DNA of 64,000 nucleotides from Megalonaias nervosa. Lineage: Eukaryota; Mollusca; Bivalvia; Unionida; Unionidae. Positions 14,511 to 28,300 of this stretch are shown here, in pieces. Below the pieces are notes generated by a model. The model was not told where the DNA came from, made no database searches, and saw nothing but the letters and a program-made list of their open reading frames with translations. A program made the translations under genes and the position numbers. The stretch is from positions 1 to 64,000 of the forward strand of contig JAECUM010009766.1 in NCBI GenBank assembly GCA_016617855.1, written 5' to 3'. Each line of letters opens with the position of its first letter. The first letter of the stretch is position 1.

Positions 14511-17500
14511 TACATGAATGGCACTCACTATCTCATTAATATGAATAAATATTGCTCACTATCTCATTAATATACAATCATATCACTATCTCTTTAATAT
14601 ACATACATATCATTCACTATCTCATTATTATAAATTACACTCAGTATCTCATTAATATACATACACATCTCTCGCTATCTCAATAACATATATATAAAAC
14701 ACTCACTATCTCATTATTATAACACTCACTAACATGAATACATTATCACCCAGTACCTCATTAACACACATACATACATATCACTATCTCACTGATAGAC
14801 ATACATATTGTTCATTACTGAAATTGTCCCAAACATTTGATGATATAAGTATATATTCCAAGTTTAATAAAAGCAGATTAGAAATATGGCCTGCAGAGTG
14901 GTAACAAACTCTGACAATCAGGTGCATCACATTATCAAACTTGTCCAAGATCTTTATGAATGAATAAAAAGTCTAGCTTCCAGAAGGTACAAAAAGGTCA
15001 GCCAATTAGATGAAAGAATGATTCATTAATGTGTGGAAAACCATTCATGATATTGATGACATAGGGTCATATATCCTTCCAGAATGAAAACAACCAATCA
15101 GAAGCAAGATAACATTAATAGTAAGCTCTGATCTCACCTGTTATTTACCTGAAATCTTAAGATAATAGGCGTATTTAACAAGTCAGATTAAAATCAGACG
15201 ACAAATGAGGCATTAAGAGTGATAAAAAGTTTGATTAAAATCAGACGACAAATGAGGCATTAAGAGTGATAAAAAGTTTGATTAAAATCAAACGAGAAAT
15301 GAGGCCTCCAGAGTGGTGACAAGGTCAGCCAATTGGAAGTATGATCTTCTGATTGATATGTAGGGATTTATTTCATCAGAAGTTTTTCTATGATTTTAAA
15401 AAATGTGGACTTATCCAAAGAATTGCACATTTTTCCATGTACTGTAAAAAGGTCAAATTTGGAAATGTTTTTCCTTCTTGACAGATTAAAAATTTTAAAG
15501 TAACTGCAATGAAAAGTTCTTGAACATCTGAATAATTTCAAAGCCTAGGTCAGTTGGACACTTTACATCCAATGCTAAACTTGTAGTAATTCTCTATGCA
15601 AAATGATTGGGTATTTTGTAATGTGTAAGTGGAAATTTTTGTACACTCAAACTGGAACAAATTAACAGCTTTTCACACTGGGAATGAGGCTGAATTTAGG
15701 CTCCAACAAGACCCAGAAAAGTCTACAGCTGCTTGTCATCAATTCATTCAAGATACTGATGATGTACAAACCACACTCCATATCTTAATCAAATTAGTTA
15801 GAAAATATATCCACCAGTGTACAATACAGATGAATGATAAACATATAACAGATACTTAGTCGTAAGTTACTTAGCTCCATTCAACATGGAATAAAGATGT
15901 TCTTTTTTACTTACTCTGTAACTTCCTTCTTTGTCTTATTTGTGAACAGAATTCCAGACTGACCCCTCAGGCGACTACTAATCATGTGTAAATTATCTCG
16001 ATATTCATCCTGTGCTGTTCTCCCTAATGCAAGGGACATCACTTTATTCTTTCCAAAGAAAAATCTGCAAGATATGAAAAAAGAAAACTTGTTTTGACCA
16101 TCTGCAATTAATATAGTTTCAGAATTAGCATTGTAACTATGAAATAACATTTTCATGCATAGAAAGTATTGAACAATAATATTTAGGGGAGAGGGAGTAA
16201 CTAACAGAAAACTTATATCTCAACTCTGTCATCAAGATTTCTTTCAAATAAAGTCATGAAAACTTCAAGCTACAACTTCCCTCCAAAACTTATGACATAT
16301 TTTCTGTTTATACTCCACTGGACTTTTCCACACCTGCAATTCACCACTAGATTCACAATGATGTGAAATACTCCACTGGACTTTTCCACACCTGCAATTC
16401 ACCACTAGATTCACAATGATGTGAAATAATGAGACAATGTCTGATATAATGCTTGAATCAACAAAATTTTTTCTATAATTTTCCTCAGGTCTGAAAGCAC
16501 ACGTAAATTGAATTCTAATTGGCTACTCATGTAGATGGCAAACTATAGACCAGAAGGAAAAAATAATTTGCAGAAGAGATTGATCGTAAATCTAGGAAAC
16601 TTGTACTACTTTCATGTTCATCTTAGACTGCAAGACTGTGCACGTGTCCTTTATTTTTCATTTTTGGAACTTGAACATTACTTCTACCAGTAAGGTGGAT
16701 AAAAATGACACCAGGATGTAAAAACACAAAATTATTATTGTTGATTATCCACTAATGGAATGAAGCACACACCAAGATGGCTTACTCATGAGACAGCAGC
16801 CCATAAGACAATCATGGCTGCTTGAAATATTTTACTGACTTTGTTGAGATACCAATCAAGAGCACACGGTTGATATAATTAACACTGCTACGTGAGAATA
16901 ATTCCCTGGTCTAACAAGCCTGGACAATTAAAACCCATTGTTAGACAAGAAAAATTTTACTCAAGCAACTCTTTTCCCACCAGTAGGTCAAAATTGTAAT
17001 TTTAGCCCGCTGCTAGATGTAACTTTTTATTTTAGAAAAACCCTACACTTATGTGTCAAACCCATAACAATGGCCAAAGCATGGATATCAAACCCAGAAC
17101 AAGACCAAGGCCTACATGTCAAACCCATGACAAGTGCAAGGTCCACATGCAAAACCCATGACAAGGATAAGGACTAAATGCCAAACCCATGACAAGGCAT
17201 AAATGTCAAACCCATGACAAGGACAAGGTCTACATGTCAAACCCATGACAAAGACAAGGCTAAAAGCCAAATCCGCAAGGACAAGAAAAACACTTCGAAT
17301 CCATCACAAGGATAAGGCCTGCATGTCGAACCAATGAAAAGGCCCAGGCCTACATGTCTCACCCATGACAAGTCATACATGTCAAACCCACAACAAGACC
17401 AACATGTCAAACCCATAAGAACAAGACCAACATGTCAAACCTATGACAAGGATAAGACTTATTTGTCAAACCCAAGAAAAGGCCTACATTTCAAACCCAT

Positions 17501-19234
17501 GACAAAGTCAAGGCCTACATTTCAAACACAAGGTCAAAGTACTGCTGAAAACATGTAACCTTTACTAAATGATTAAATGAGTATGTTGCACAGTGATTTG
17601 TCTCAGCTTCATAATCATTCAGACAAAGTAAACATGAAATATTAAATACAAGCAAATAAAACTTGAACCAAAATCTTAAAACAATTTTCTATTACTATGA
17701 CCTTGACCCTAAGATCAAAGGAATGAGTAAGTGTTTTGCAGAATGAATTACCTTAACTTCAAAATGATTCATGCCATCTATGATGAAAATCTATCTAAGG
17801 GTTTATAAAATACATGCTAATTAAAATCTTTAACCAAAACCTTAACAACACTGTTGTTGCTGGAGGAAAAAATACTCCTGCTGTCTCACTTGTGAATAAT
17901 GTGGACTCGACAACAGATCAGACCCACCACGGGTCAATTGTCAATGACAAACTGGTTCTGTGAGATCATGAGTGCTACTTAGATCTGCCGACCCTAACAA
18001 GACCTTCTCGGTAGAAAGTAATTTTTTTTCCATAAGTTGTACCAGTTTTCAGTATGGTGCAACAAAACATCATTTACTGCTATTGTCAAGCTGGAAATGA
18101 TGAAATTTAAAATTAAAAATGTAAAATTCCAATAGTGTGATTCAAGACCAATACAGTAAACTTTACAGTAAAAATTGTGTTCAACTCGAAACTTTATAAA
18201 GTTAACTTGAACCTTAACTGCCTCTAGTACAGTTTCACAAATAGCAATTCCAAACCCTACAAATACGAATGGCTTCTTGATATCTCTCAACTTGTGAAAT
18301 CCTTAAAAAAAAAAACAATTCTTGTGAGCTAAGTCAACAGCAATCGTCTTTCCCACCATGTGACATACTCAAATCAACACATGATGTCCACCAAATGAAA
18401 TTGTTACCCTTCCTGACTTCATCCCCAATAATCTGAACTTTTTCTTTTCATTATTCTGTTTTATTGTAACTTTTCAAGAGGTTTATTGTCCCTTTTGTCC
18501 TGACATGTCATTTGTTGGATGCCATTTATAACCAAAAAAAGCTACAGCTTGATCATGCAGATGTTTTGCAAACATGCGGCATCACGAAACACCCAAGATT
18601 ATCCATAACTCTATGGACAACCATGGGAAACTTCAAAACAAGAACAAGAACACAACCAATATAATCATATGTTTAAGCATGTTCTTAACAAAACCTGTAC
18701 TAGTCACTGATGTTGAATATTAGCTGCCCTCTCAGCTTTCAGCCATTTTCTTTGCCTTGGTTTTCGACCAGCAGAACCTTTTGGTGTCTTCAACCTGTAT
18801 ACTCCATTTATCGATAAAATTGGTAATTTTAATTTCCATGCTTTTCTAAGATAAATTTCCAGATCATTTCCAGGGTTTTTCCAGGATGAAATTAATTTTT
18901 TCAAGGTTCACATATGACCATTACTGAATGGAATTAGGGAACATTTTTGATTATAAAACATGCATTTTCTAAATCTAAAGATGTTTCTCTTTCAAGATTC
19001 CCCAAAAACATCTAAGCCAGCAAAGATGATCGTGTACAAAACCACAAATTGTAACACATGAAACAAGTCTGATCATATTCCTATAAATTGGCATGTCAAG
19101 TCATTCTAATGTACAGAATAAAAATTCTAACTTTTTTTTGCTGACCTGCATTATGTTGCAAAGTGGGAACAACATAATGAACATAAATTATGATTTGTTT
19201 CCATTCACACCTTTAATTCTAAAGAATTCTATAG

Positions 19235-19308
<74 letters not shown>

Positions 19309-22300
19309 TATAGACAGTAACATTTCCTATTAGAGTATATAAAAAAAACTATAAACTCAAATAATTAGAATCTTGTCTTGTAATGAAAAGAGTTTAACCC
19401 TGAATTTATCTGTGCCAATAAAATCCCAAACAAGATTTTTCAAACAACCTAATCTCCTTAAGACGATCTGGTTAAAAAGCCATCATTTAAAAAACCATTT
19501 TCAAAAGGGTTGATTTAAATTTTGACAGAAGACCTTCAAAATCATATATTGTTGTATAAACAAGGACTGAATTTTCTGTAAAATCAACTTGTCTTCTTGT
19601 AATTGGTTAAAGCAGTCCCCAAACCTGTACTGATACATGGGCTCATATTGTTTTTAAAATATATAATACAAGGGATGACAGTTTCTCATTTCAGCTCCGA
19701 GATTCAACAATTTGAACTACAAATTTGGCTTAACATGAATAGCAGTCCATTTTCTAATCCGAGTTTCCTCCAAAAATTCCCACCCCATTTTTCATATTTG
19801 GACATTTAGGTTGGGGTGTGGGCTCACTGCAACTGCATATCGAAAATTTGGAATCTTCCGCCATCGTGTGGTAGCGGCATATAGTGGGCCTAGAAAATTT
19901 ACACTTATGTTATATCGTCTCATACCTGCATGAAATCGATATGAAAGTGATTTATTTTCTCAGAAATGGCAAGTAATATAATCGTTATGCCTTTAATCCG
20001 CTGACAGACTAGATGAAACCACGGCATAGATGAAACCTGAACCGGTACTCACCCTTTTCATTACTGGTCACATGACTTCACAAATCTCAAACAACGACAT
20101 TGGAAGTCCAATAGTCACGTGATATCAACAACAAACTCCTTTATAATGTTGTTGTACAGAAATTCAATTATATTAAATGAAAGTCTGATACTTTTTGTAA
20201 AAACCAGCAATCTGACCAGTCTGATTTATCATGCAGACAGCACATGTCAACATGGTAGTCATGTGATACAACACTCCAAAAGTTGTTCTCGGACTATATA
20301 AATATGGAGAATTTTGTGTTCTTTCATTTTTGTATTTTTATTACAACCAGTATAAGACTTTCACTTAATATTTTTTTTTCTCTACAACATCTGAAAATGT
20401 GGTTTGTTAGATTTGTGTACTCATGCGACTAGCAATGCAAATCGAGAGTACCAGGTCACATTTCATCAATGTCGTAGTTTTATCTTATCTTTCAGGAGAT
20501 TAAAGACATAACGATTTTAATACTCACAATTTCTGAGAAAATAAGTAATTTTCATATCGATTTCATGCATGTATCACTCGATCTAACAATGTTTAAAGTT
20601 TTCTATGCCATCCGGTAAGCAGCTACGCTTTGCCACCACCATGCTGGCCTCTTTGAGATGCTAGGCTGGTTTTCATACCTTTCAGGTAAGGAATATATGG
20701 ATATCAAGCTAACTTTGAAAATAAAAGTCTACTAGACAAATCTAATCCACTGAGCATTTGGAATGACTCAGCATATAATGTTTATTGCAAGCACCCGAAT
20801 GATCCATACTGCACCCTCCAAATATTCTGGTTAGAACTCAATAAATTTAACTCACGATCAGTTTAGTTATGTCTCACTTACACGATTATTTAGGGTCTCA
20901 AGTGGTGGTGGAAAATTCCCGGGTTTTTCCTGACTTTCATCAATATTTGTGAAATTCATGGACTTTAAAATTGTTGGAAAACAAGTTTTTTCTCCTCAGC
21001 AGTCTTTTTTTGCCAAATGTTTTCTTTCATCAAGACTGTCACAGATTTTCCAAATAATTTATAGTTTCCGCTCCCCCAGAGATGGTCTCAAGTCCATGAT
21101 GAGTGCTGGCTGCTTAACCTGCTCTTTCATTACCCTTTATACTATTGTGACAGGGCAGCCAACAGTACAGAATACTTTTCAAATATTTTACGAGATTACG
21201 TTTCTGTGATATCTGGAATATTTACAGATAGTCCGAATGTAGAAAGGGAATCCAAAAAAATGATGTAATTTGTTTTTTGCAGGGTTTCAACTTAGTTCAA
21301 ATGTTTAGAATAATGGCTGCAATTCCTGCAGTAAAATCTATGGCTGACAGTTACAGAATTCCTGCCACAAAATGAAAAAGACTCCAGACCTTTTACATAC
21401 CTTTTTCGTACCAAAAACTAAAAACTTCCAGACCATAAGAAGAGCTCAGAATCTGTATAAAAAAAACATTTCCCAAACACAAAAAAATCAGTCATTTTAT
21501 CAGTTAATAACTAAGACGGTTGTAATAATGAAAATTCCTCATTTTTTTCAAGACTTTTTAGTTATTTTTCAATTATTCCAAACAATTTCAAGATCTGGAA
21601 ATGCAATTTTCAAATTTCTGGACCTTTTCCAGAATTCCAGATCCGCATGGGAACTAGGGGTGAAACAATACAAATGTGCTACATATCGATACGATTCATG
21701 TTATGCAGCCTGCAATACAATACATATTGATACGCATATAAACTTGATGGTCTTTCCATGTTTGGAAGGTAGGTGTTGCCCTTTCATGTATGTTGACATT
21801 CTGGTCCTATTTCCAGTATGCAGACTACAGACAGACATATAGTTATCATATATTTATATCCAATTCTCATTGATGAGAATATAACAACAAAACTTTCAAA
21901 CAGACTAGCTGTTGGTTGCAGTGAGTTTTATCCAACATTTTAGGCCATTTAATGGTGGCTCCATATAACTCCCTTTTTTTTGTACAATATGAATGATCTG
22001 AAAACATCTTATTACCAATTTGTTTCACAGTTACATGTGGAAGACATTAAGATGTTATCTTCAAAACAGAAGAAATAATGCAATTTCTTCGGACAAAGAA
22101 AATCTCATCTAGAACAAATTCAGGCGTGGGAATATGGTTGAATACCAACAAAATCTATCACATTTTACTTTCTGCGGATGCGAAAGACTGCTGCATCCAC
22201 AGGTATTTGCATTTGTTAGTGAAGAAGGAAAACTACTGACTACACCAAGTCCTATTCTACAATTTGTTTTTAACTTACACAAGGTGATAAACTTGAGTCA

Positions 22301-25300
22301 TTTGAAATCTGCACCATAATTCATTCTATCCGTGTTTTATCTACCTATGAGTCATGCATCAAATATGCCGACTTTTCCGATTTGATGCACAAAAGCCGTA
22401 GACAGTACATAAACTGACGCACCCCAATGTTATGTTATGCTGATTAACACAAAACAAAGGTTTCGTCTAAAAATCATCGCCGGGACGTAAATTGACACAC
22501 CCCAATGTATGTTTTGCTGATAAACACAAAATGAAGGTTTGGTCTAACTACTTTATTGGCAAGATTACAACTCTCCCAAACAGGGAAAACATGCTCACAT
22601 CGGTTTTTTTACACTAAAGTTATCATAATACATAGGTTTACAACTGAGTGTGGAGTCTGGAGCTGACCTTATGTGACCTGTAACTGTCACATCCTTTGTA
22701 GCAACTGGATGTTAGAACCATATAATCACCACACACAAGAAACAGGACAAAAATAAACGTGATTTTACAGTGATTCTCACGAGAAACTATTATTTTATGC
22801 ACATCCTTGTCACATAACGAAGCAACAATTTCCATTTGCTCAATTGTATGCCCTGCGTTGTTCCAAGATACTGTCAGCGTTCAAATGAAAATGGCGTCCA
22901 AGGCAACAAAATTTAAATAGATCCAAAACAAACAAAATTATCATTTGGACTGTCTTTTTACAACTGACCACTGACAACAGTATTGTTATCGAAGTAGTGG
23001 AGCCTTCATCATCTAAAGATGAGGTAACAGTTACTCGTAAGATAAAACGTAATTTTGCGCAGCAATGGTTGAAAACATACAGCTGGCTGCATTTTCAGAA
23101 AAAGAAGTGAAGAATGTGACAGTGAAGGTGCCTTTGTTTTGGTATATATGTACAGAGGCAAAAATAAACCTCCATGACCAAATGTGCAAAAAAAAATAAC
23201 TCAGAACAGTACACTGACAAGGCATGCTGGGTTGCCAGAACACAAACTGCTGACTGAAGGTCCACAACACCAGGCAGATTTTAATGCAGTTTTATAAACA
23301 AGACATAGCAGCAAAAGTGCTACTTAAGTGTGTACATTGGCTAAGTGTAGAAGACATCCCTTTTTTAAATACAAATCTCTTCTTAATTTAATACACAACT
23401 TAACGGCTGAAGAAATTGATGCCATTGGCATTTTGAAGAATTCCACCGTTCAGTACGACTTGGCTACTACCTGTCCAGAGGTACTGAAGAACCTATCAAA
23501 TGTCTTATAAGTGACCTGCAAAATTCGTCATTTGTGACAGCAATGGCAGATGAAAGCACTGACATAGCCAACAATAAACACCTTGTCATATATGCTCAGA
23601 TTATTTTTGATGACATGAAACCATCAACAAGATTTTTAACAAATACAGAATGTTCAGATGCTTCTGGCAAGGGAATTGCCTTACTGGCTTCAGTCACATT
23701 ATATAACTAATATTTTTGTTGTGTATTTAAGCCTTTAGCTACTACAGCTGTTGTGCAGTTTCACTACTGCTGAGTGCTATCATATCAGTTACCGAGACTA
23801 CTGAGGCTGGTTGCTAGGCTGAATACTAGAGCATCATCATGGCTGACTACAGAAACTGACAATAAAACCATGGTTACATTTATATTCATTATTTCATTAG
23901 TTTTTGCTGGATTTCAGTGAAATAAAAAACAGCCTACCTTGTATAGTGTCTGTTATTCATATATTTCCACTTTATATACTCCTACATCCCATCATACAAG
24001 AAATCCCAGTCATGTAAACTGTTTTGAATCCCACAAAATAAATCCAATATTTACATATGTACATATAAAAACATGAATGAAATCCACACTCTAATTAAAA
24101 AGTTGAGAGTGGTACCTCTCAAAACAGTCATTATCCACACATCAATGTACCTGGCATTGTTTGCATCCTATGAAAACTTCATGTCTCCTCCCTTCCCTTA
24201 CACACATCTTGTATATTCCAAGATATGCCCACATCTCTGTGATGCTGGTTTCATTACCATTTCAGGTCTTGCTTTTGGTCCCCCATTTTCTCACTGCTTA
24301 GTGGTCCAAGCTCAATAGTTGAACCAACATGAGAAACAAAATCATTGATCTCAAACACGGCGAGGTCATCACTCCACTGTGCAAGTGGGACTATGTCCTC
24401 CTCGTCATCCAATTCAAAATAACTTACATCTGGTGCTGAAATGGGACTAACATCAATATCTGATCCATTTTCTAAGAATGATCCATTAAACTCTTCGATA
24501 GTGCTTGCACTGAACCCTTCAAAGTCGCTCATATCTGAATTGGAATCCATCTTTGTTTATCTCAACTACATGTGTTTCATAAATTGCAGGAAAGCCCTTC
24601 CAGTGTGTCTAAATTTAACTTCTCAGCTTTCAAACTTGTATCAAAATGTTGAGTAAACAGTCCTCTCATTGGTTATGATAATCAAAAATATGTAAACTTC
24701 TGTAGTTTCAACCAATCAGCATTTAGTTAACATAGCTGTCATGTCCACACTTGGGTTTCAAGTACTGCTGAACTATACGCACATAAGTGATACTGGGGTA
24801 GTAAACAAAGCTTATCGACACTGCATATATGCATCAGTGGATTTCAGGAGCTATTTACAGAGAACGCTTAGATGTGGCAGTCGTAGCTAATGGGTTAAAC
24901 AATATAATTATTTTTTAACACTACTGAAGACTGATCATCGGCTTGAATAGGGCTCATAGGTTTGGATTTTGACTCACTGTTGTTTGCCTTGACGAGTCAA
25001 ATGATTTACATGAAGCCATTTGTAGATAAAACACTGTTCTATGCTAATTTCATTTATTCCATCTGCACCTTCATTCACTGGTTAAATATCTCTGCATAAA
25101 AAAGAGAAATTCTAAATTTGTTTCCCCATGTACAATTTAAGGAGAGATGATGACAGGATTTTATCTTAAAAGGGAGAGCTCCCTCTTTATCAAAGAAAAA
25201 AGGAGGGGGAGGAAGAACGGTCATAGGTCAATGTTTATCTACATTTCAATATATGTCTCTCTTCCCTCCTGCTCCACTTTCCTAGGGCTCTACTGAAATC

Positions 25301-28300
25301 AACGTCTTTGACAGATGTCACCTCTAGTTGTACAAGCATTAATCTGTTAATTATTTCTGAGCATACTCTGCTCCTTTTCATGTATCAATATTGTTCTGTG
25401 CTTCTTTCTGAAGGGGGGGACCGAGTGGCCGAGTGGGCTAAAGCACTCACCATTACTGATCACTGCCATCTCAGCTCTGTCTGCATGGGTTCGAGTCTCG
25501 GGCTAGGCCAATGTGGGTATGTGAGAAAGCCTGCCAGTAGCTTCTTCAGAGTTCTTTCCGGGATTTTCCCAGGTTCTTCCTCCACCATTTATACTGACCG
25601 CCATGTATCACCTATCTTGCACTGAAAAATGCCATTAAACCCTACAACAGCTACTTTCTGAAGGGGCATGTACATAGCAAGCTTTGTCAGTTTGAATATG
25701 TTCGGAAACAGATCTTTGCAACTGTTATGTACAATTTTTCAGAGCTCACAGATATTGTCTTTTGGATACATCTGCTCCAACAATGGATTTTTCACTAACA
25801 TAACATACTGACTACTATGCCAAATTTCTTATCCGCTCCATAATGCTTTATAATGGTATTTAGTCCATCAATACTTGTGCACACAGAGGTATTAAATTAA
25901 ATATCTTTATTTCTTAATTTCATTTTTTTACCCTTATTATATTCAATTTATCTTAACCCTGATATGGGTACATGTGTATGGTTTTGTAGCATATGATCTG
26001 CAGGGCAAAACTGATTTTAAAAAATGAAAATTGCATTATACTTTTAAATTGTCTATATTTTAATTAGGCTCAGTATTTTGCCCTTTGTACATTTTTATTT
26101 TCAAAATAACCCTGAAAGGGTCATTCAGTCTATTTTTTGTCCCTCTTTTATCTGACTTGTATTTAACACCATTTCGGGCTCAAAATCACTCAGTGGTATC
26201 TCCATTAACACTTTCCCAGTTCCAATAATCTGATGTACTTCATAACTTTAAAAAATAATGTGTCATCATCACTATCATCAGCAAGTATTTGTTGAATGAA
26301 AACGTAACGAACCACGGCAGGTAGCAGACATTTTGGATTTACTAGGTAGCCCGTATTTTAAACATGCATTGTAAAACTTTCTTCATGAATGGTTTCAAAC
26401 TACGCCATAATGCTTTTTCCTGGGCACATTGTGTTAATCACATTTAGTTTCACAACCATTCATGTGTTGTTTGAAGAATCTAGATGTGGAAAGTTGCTAT
26501 CCCAAAAACAGACAAGAACGGTTAAATAAAAATTATATACTTTGCAGGGCACATTTTTATATGTGGGACTTTTAATGAATTTGCAGGAGATCTCGTATTT
26601 CACTGTTCTCCAAGTGTGCAAATTCGTAGAAATTTTTCATGATTCGTGCAATGGAACATCCTGACAGCATTTCTGCATAAGTACTTGACGTATCTAATGA
26701 CTTTACCGTGAAGACTCTGTTGCTCTGCCAATACTTCTGTTTGTCACACAGAGAATAAGCTACATTGATTTCTGATTGTTGCTGGTTATTGTTTAACCTG
26801 GACCAGAACAAGCAACAACCACAAATGAGAATTCAATGTAACATATTTCACCATTCAACAGACCAGTAGCTTTCAAATCAACCAAACAGGGTTTTCAATA
26901 GATGCGTACCCTCGGGTTTTGAGGCGTGGAATTTAAATATGACCCATTTTTGACACTCAGGAATTCTGACTTGTGCATCTTTTTGATACACATAGATTTG
27001 GGCTGGAGCATCAATCTTAGTTACCTTGATTTGCCTTTATGCGCTGTCCATAACAAAATCTGATTCGTCTTTGTGCACTGTCCATAACAAATTTACTGTA
27101 GGAGGCACCGATTGACATCTGTTCGGGAACAGTTAACTCCTTGACAGCCAATAATATCCCACCAATGGAAGATATATATGAACTAGGCAGAGCTAACGCT
27201 TAGGTGCAACTGAATTCAGAGTTGTTTTGAGATTACGTCTGAAGTTTATGATAGAGGAATAGGAAACAATTATGACACAAATGGACTGCCTATTGACTAC
27301 ATATCTGAATTGGTATGTTTGGACATCAAATTATAATCAACTGGTCAGAACTGGAGCATATGGCGACTCACGAAGCCGGTTGTCAAGGTGTGGACCAACT
27401 TGAATAATTTTACTGGCAATTAATTTGCTTCATTTGGCGCAATGTTTAAAATTTCGGAATCATTTATGACTTCATTGGTGGATTCATTTCTGTTAAAATG
27501 CTGGCATTTGTTTGATTGCGCTTTAAATTATAATCAGACAAAATGGAAATATTTGGCTTTTGAAGCCAGTTTTAAGCGTGGGATTATATTTTATTGGTGA
27601 TTAATTTGCTTCAATCGGCAAAATGTTTAAAACCTCGAATGTTTTAATTGACCTATCGCCACTTGCCAATCATGCTGAGCCATTAACCGATCAGCGAACG
27701 TAAATTAGACACACCTCAAGGCATTGCTTTCGTCCACCATTTTCCTCCAACAAGCTGCCTGTGGTAACAATGAATTGATTATGATAAGCATTTACAAATT
27801 TTGCAACGATTTGTTTATAAGGGTGAAAATAACTCAGTGGGAGCCACATAATTCTTACAGTCGATATCCTGATCGTCTAAATAGAGGAATTAGATTTATT
27901 CCTTTCCCGAAACATAGACAAAACTTTGATATATGAAGACTATTTTATGGTCGCATGTACGATCAGCTGAATATGGAAAAAACTGATGACAATAACATGT
28001 TTCTTTGCATAAAAGTATGCAGAAAAGCATTTCCTGTTGAGGGTTTGAAGAAAAAAAAAGAAATTGAAATTGAAAATATATACAGAAATAAACGTTTCTA
28101 GAATATGAGTGGAGAACTCCATAAATTTCGGGCTTTGATGTAAATTATTTTCTTGTATAGTATGTAGTGAACCCCAGACTGCATTATTGAAAGTTTGAAA
28201 ATTGACTTTAATGTTGGCTTGTCTTAAAAATAATGAATTATCATCTCGATCTTTCAGACACTTGAGTGACTCTTTACTTTCTCATTGGTCTGAAGGATGG

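Noticed and set aside
14317..14517. Open frame of alternating Ile-Tyr
   Set aside because: (TA)n microsatellite.
21372..21842. 156-codon plus-strand frame
   Set aside because: It crosses the left border of the hAT element, so it cannot be an ancestral gene; no domain.
25417..25490. A functional Ser/Leu tRNA gene
   Set aside because: It has box A and box B but is fused to a SINE body with a target duplication; the acceptor stem does not close.
25308..25625. 105-codon plus-strand frame
   Set aside because: It is the SINE and its flank read as protein.
26572..26811. 79-codon minus-strand frame inside the hAT element
   Set aside because: It lies in non-coding sequence shared with the short hAT derivative, where the frame is not kept.
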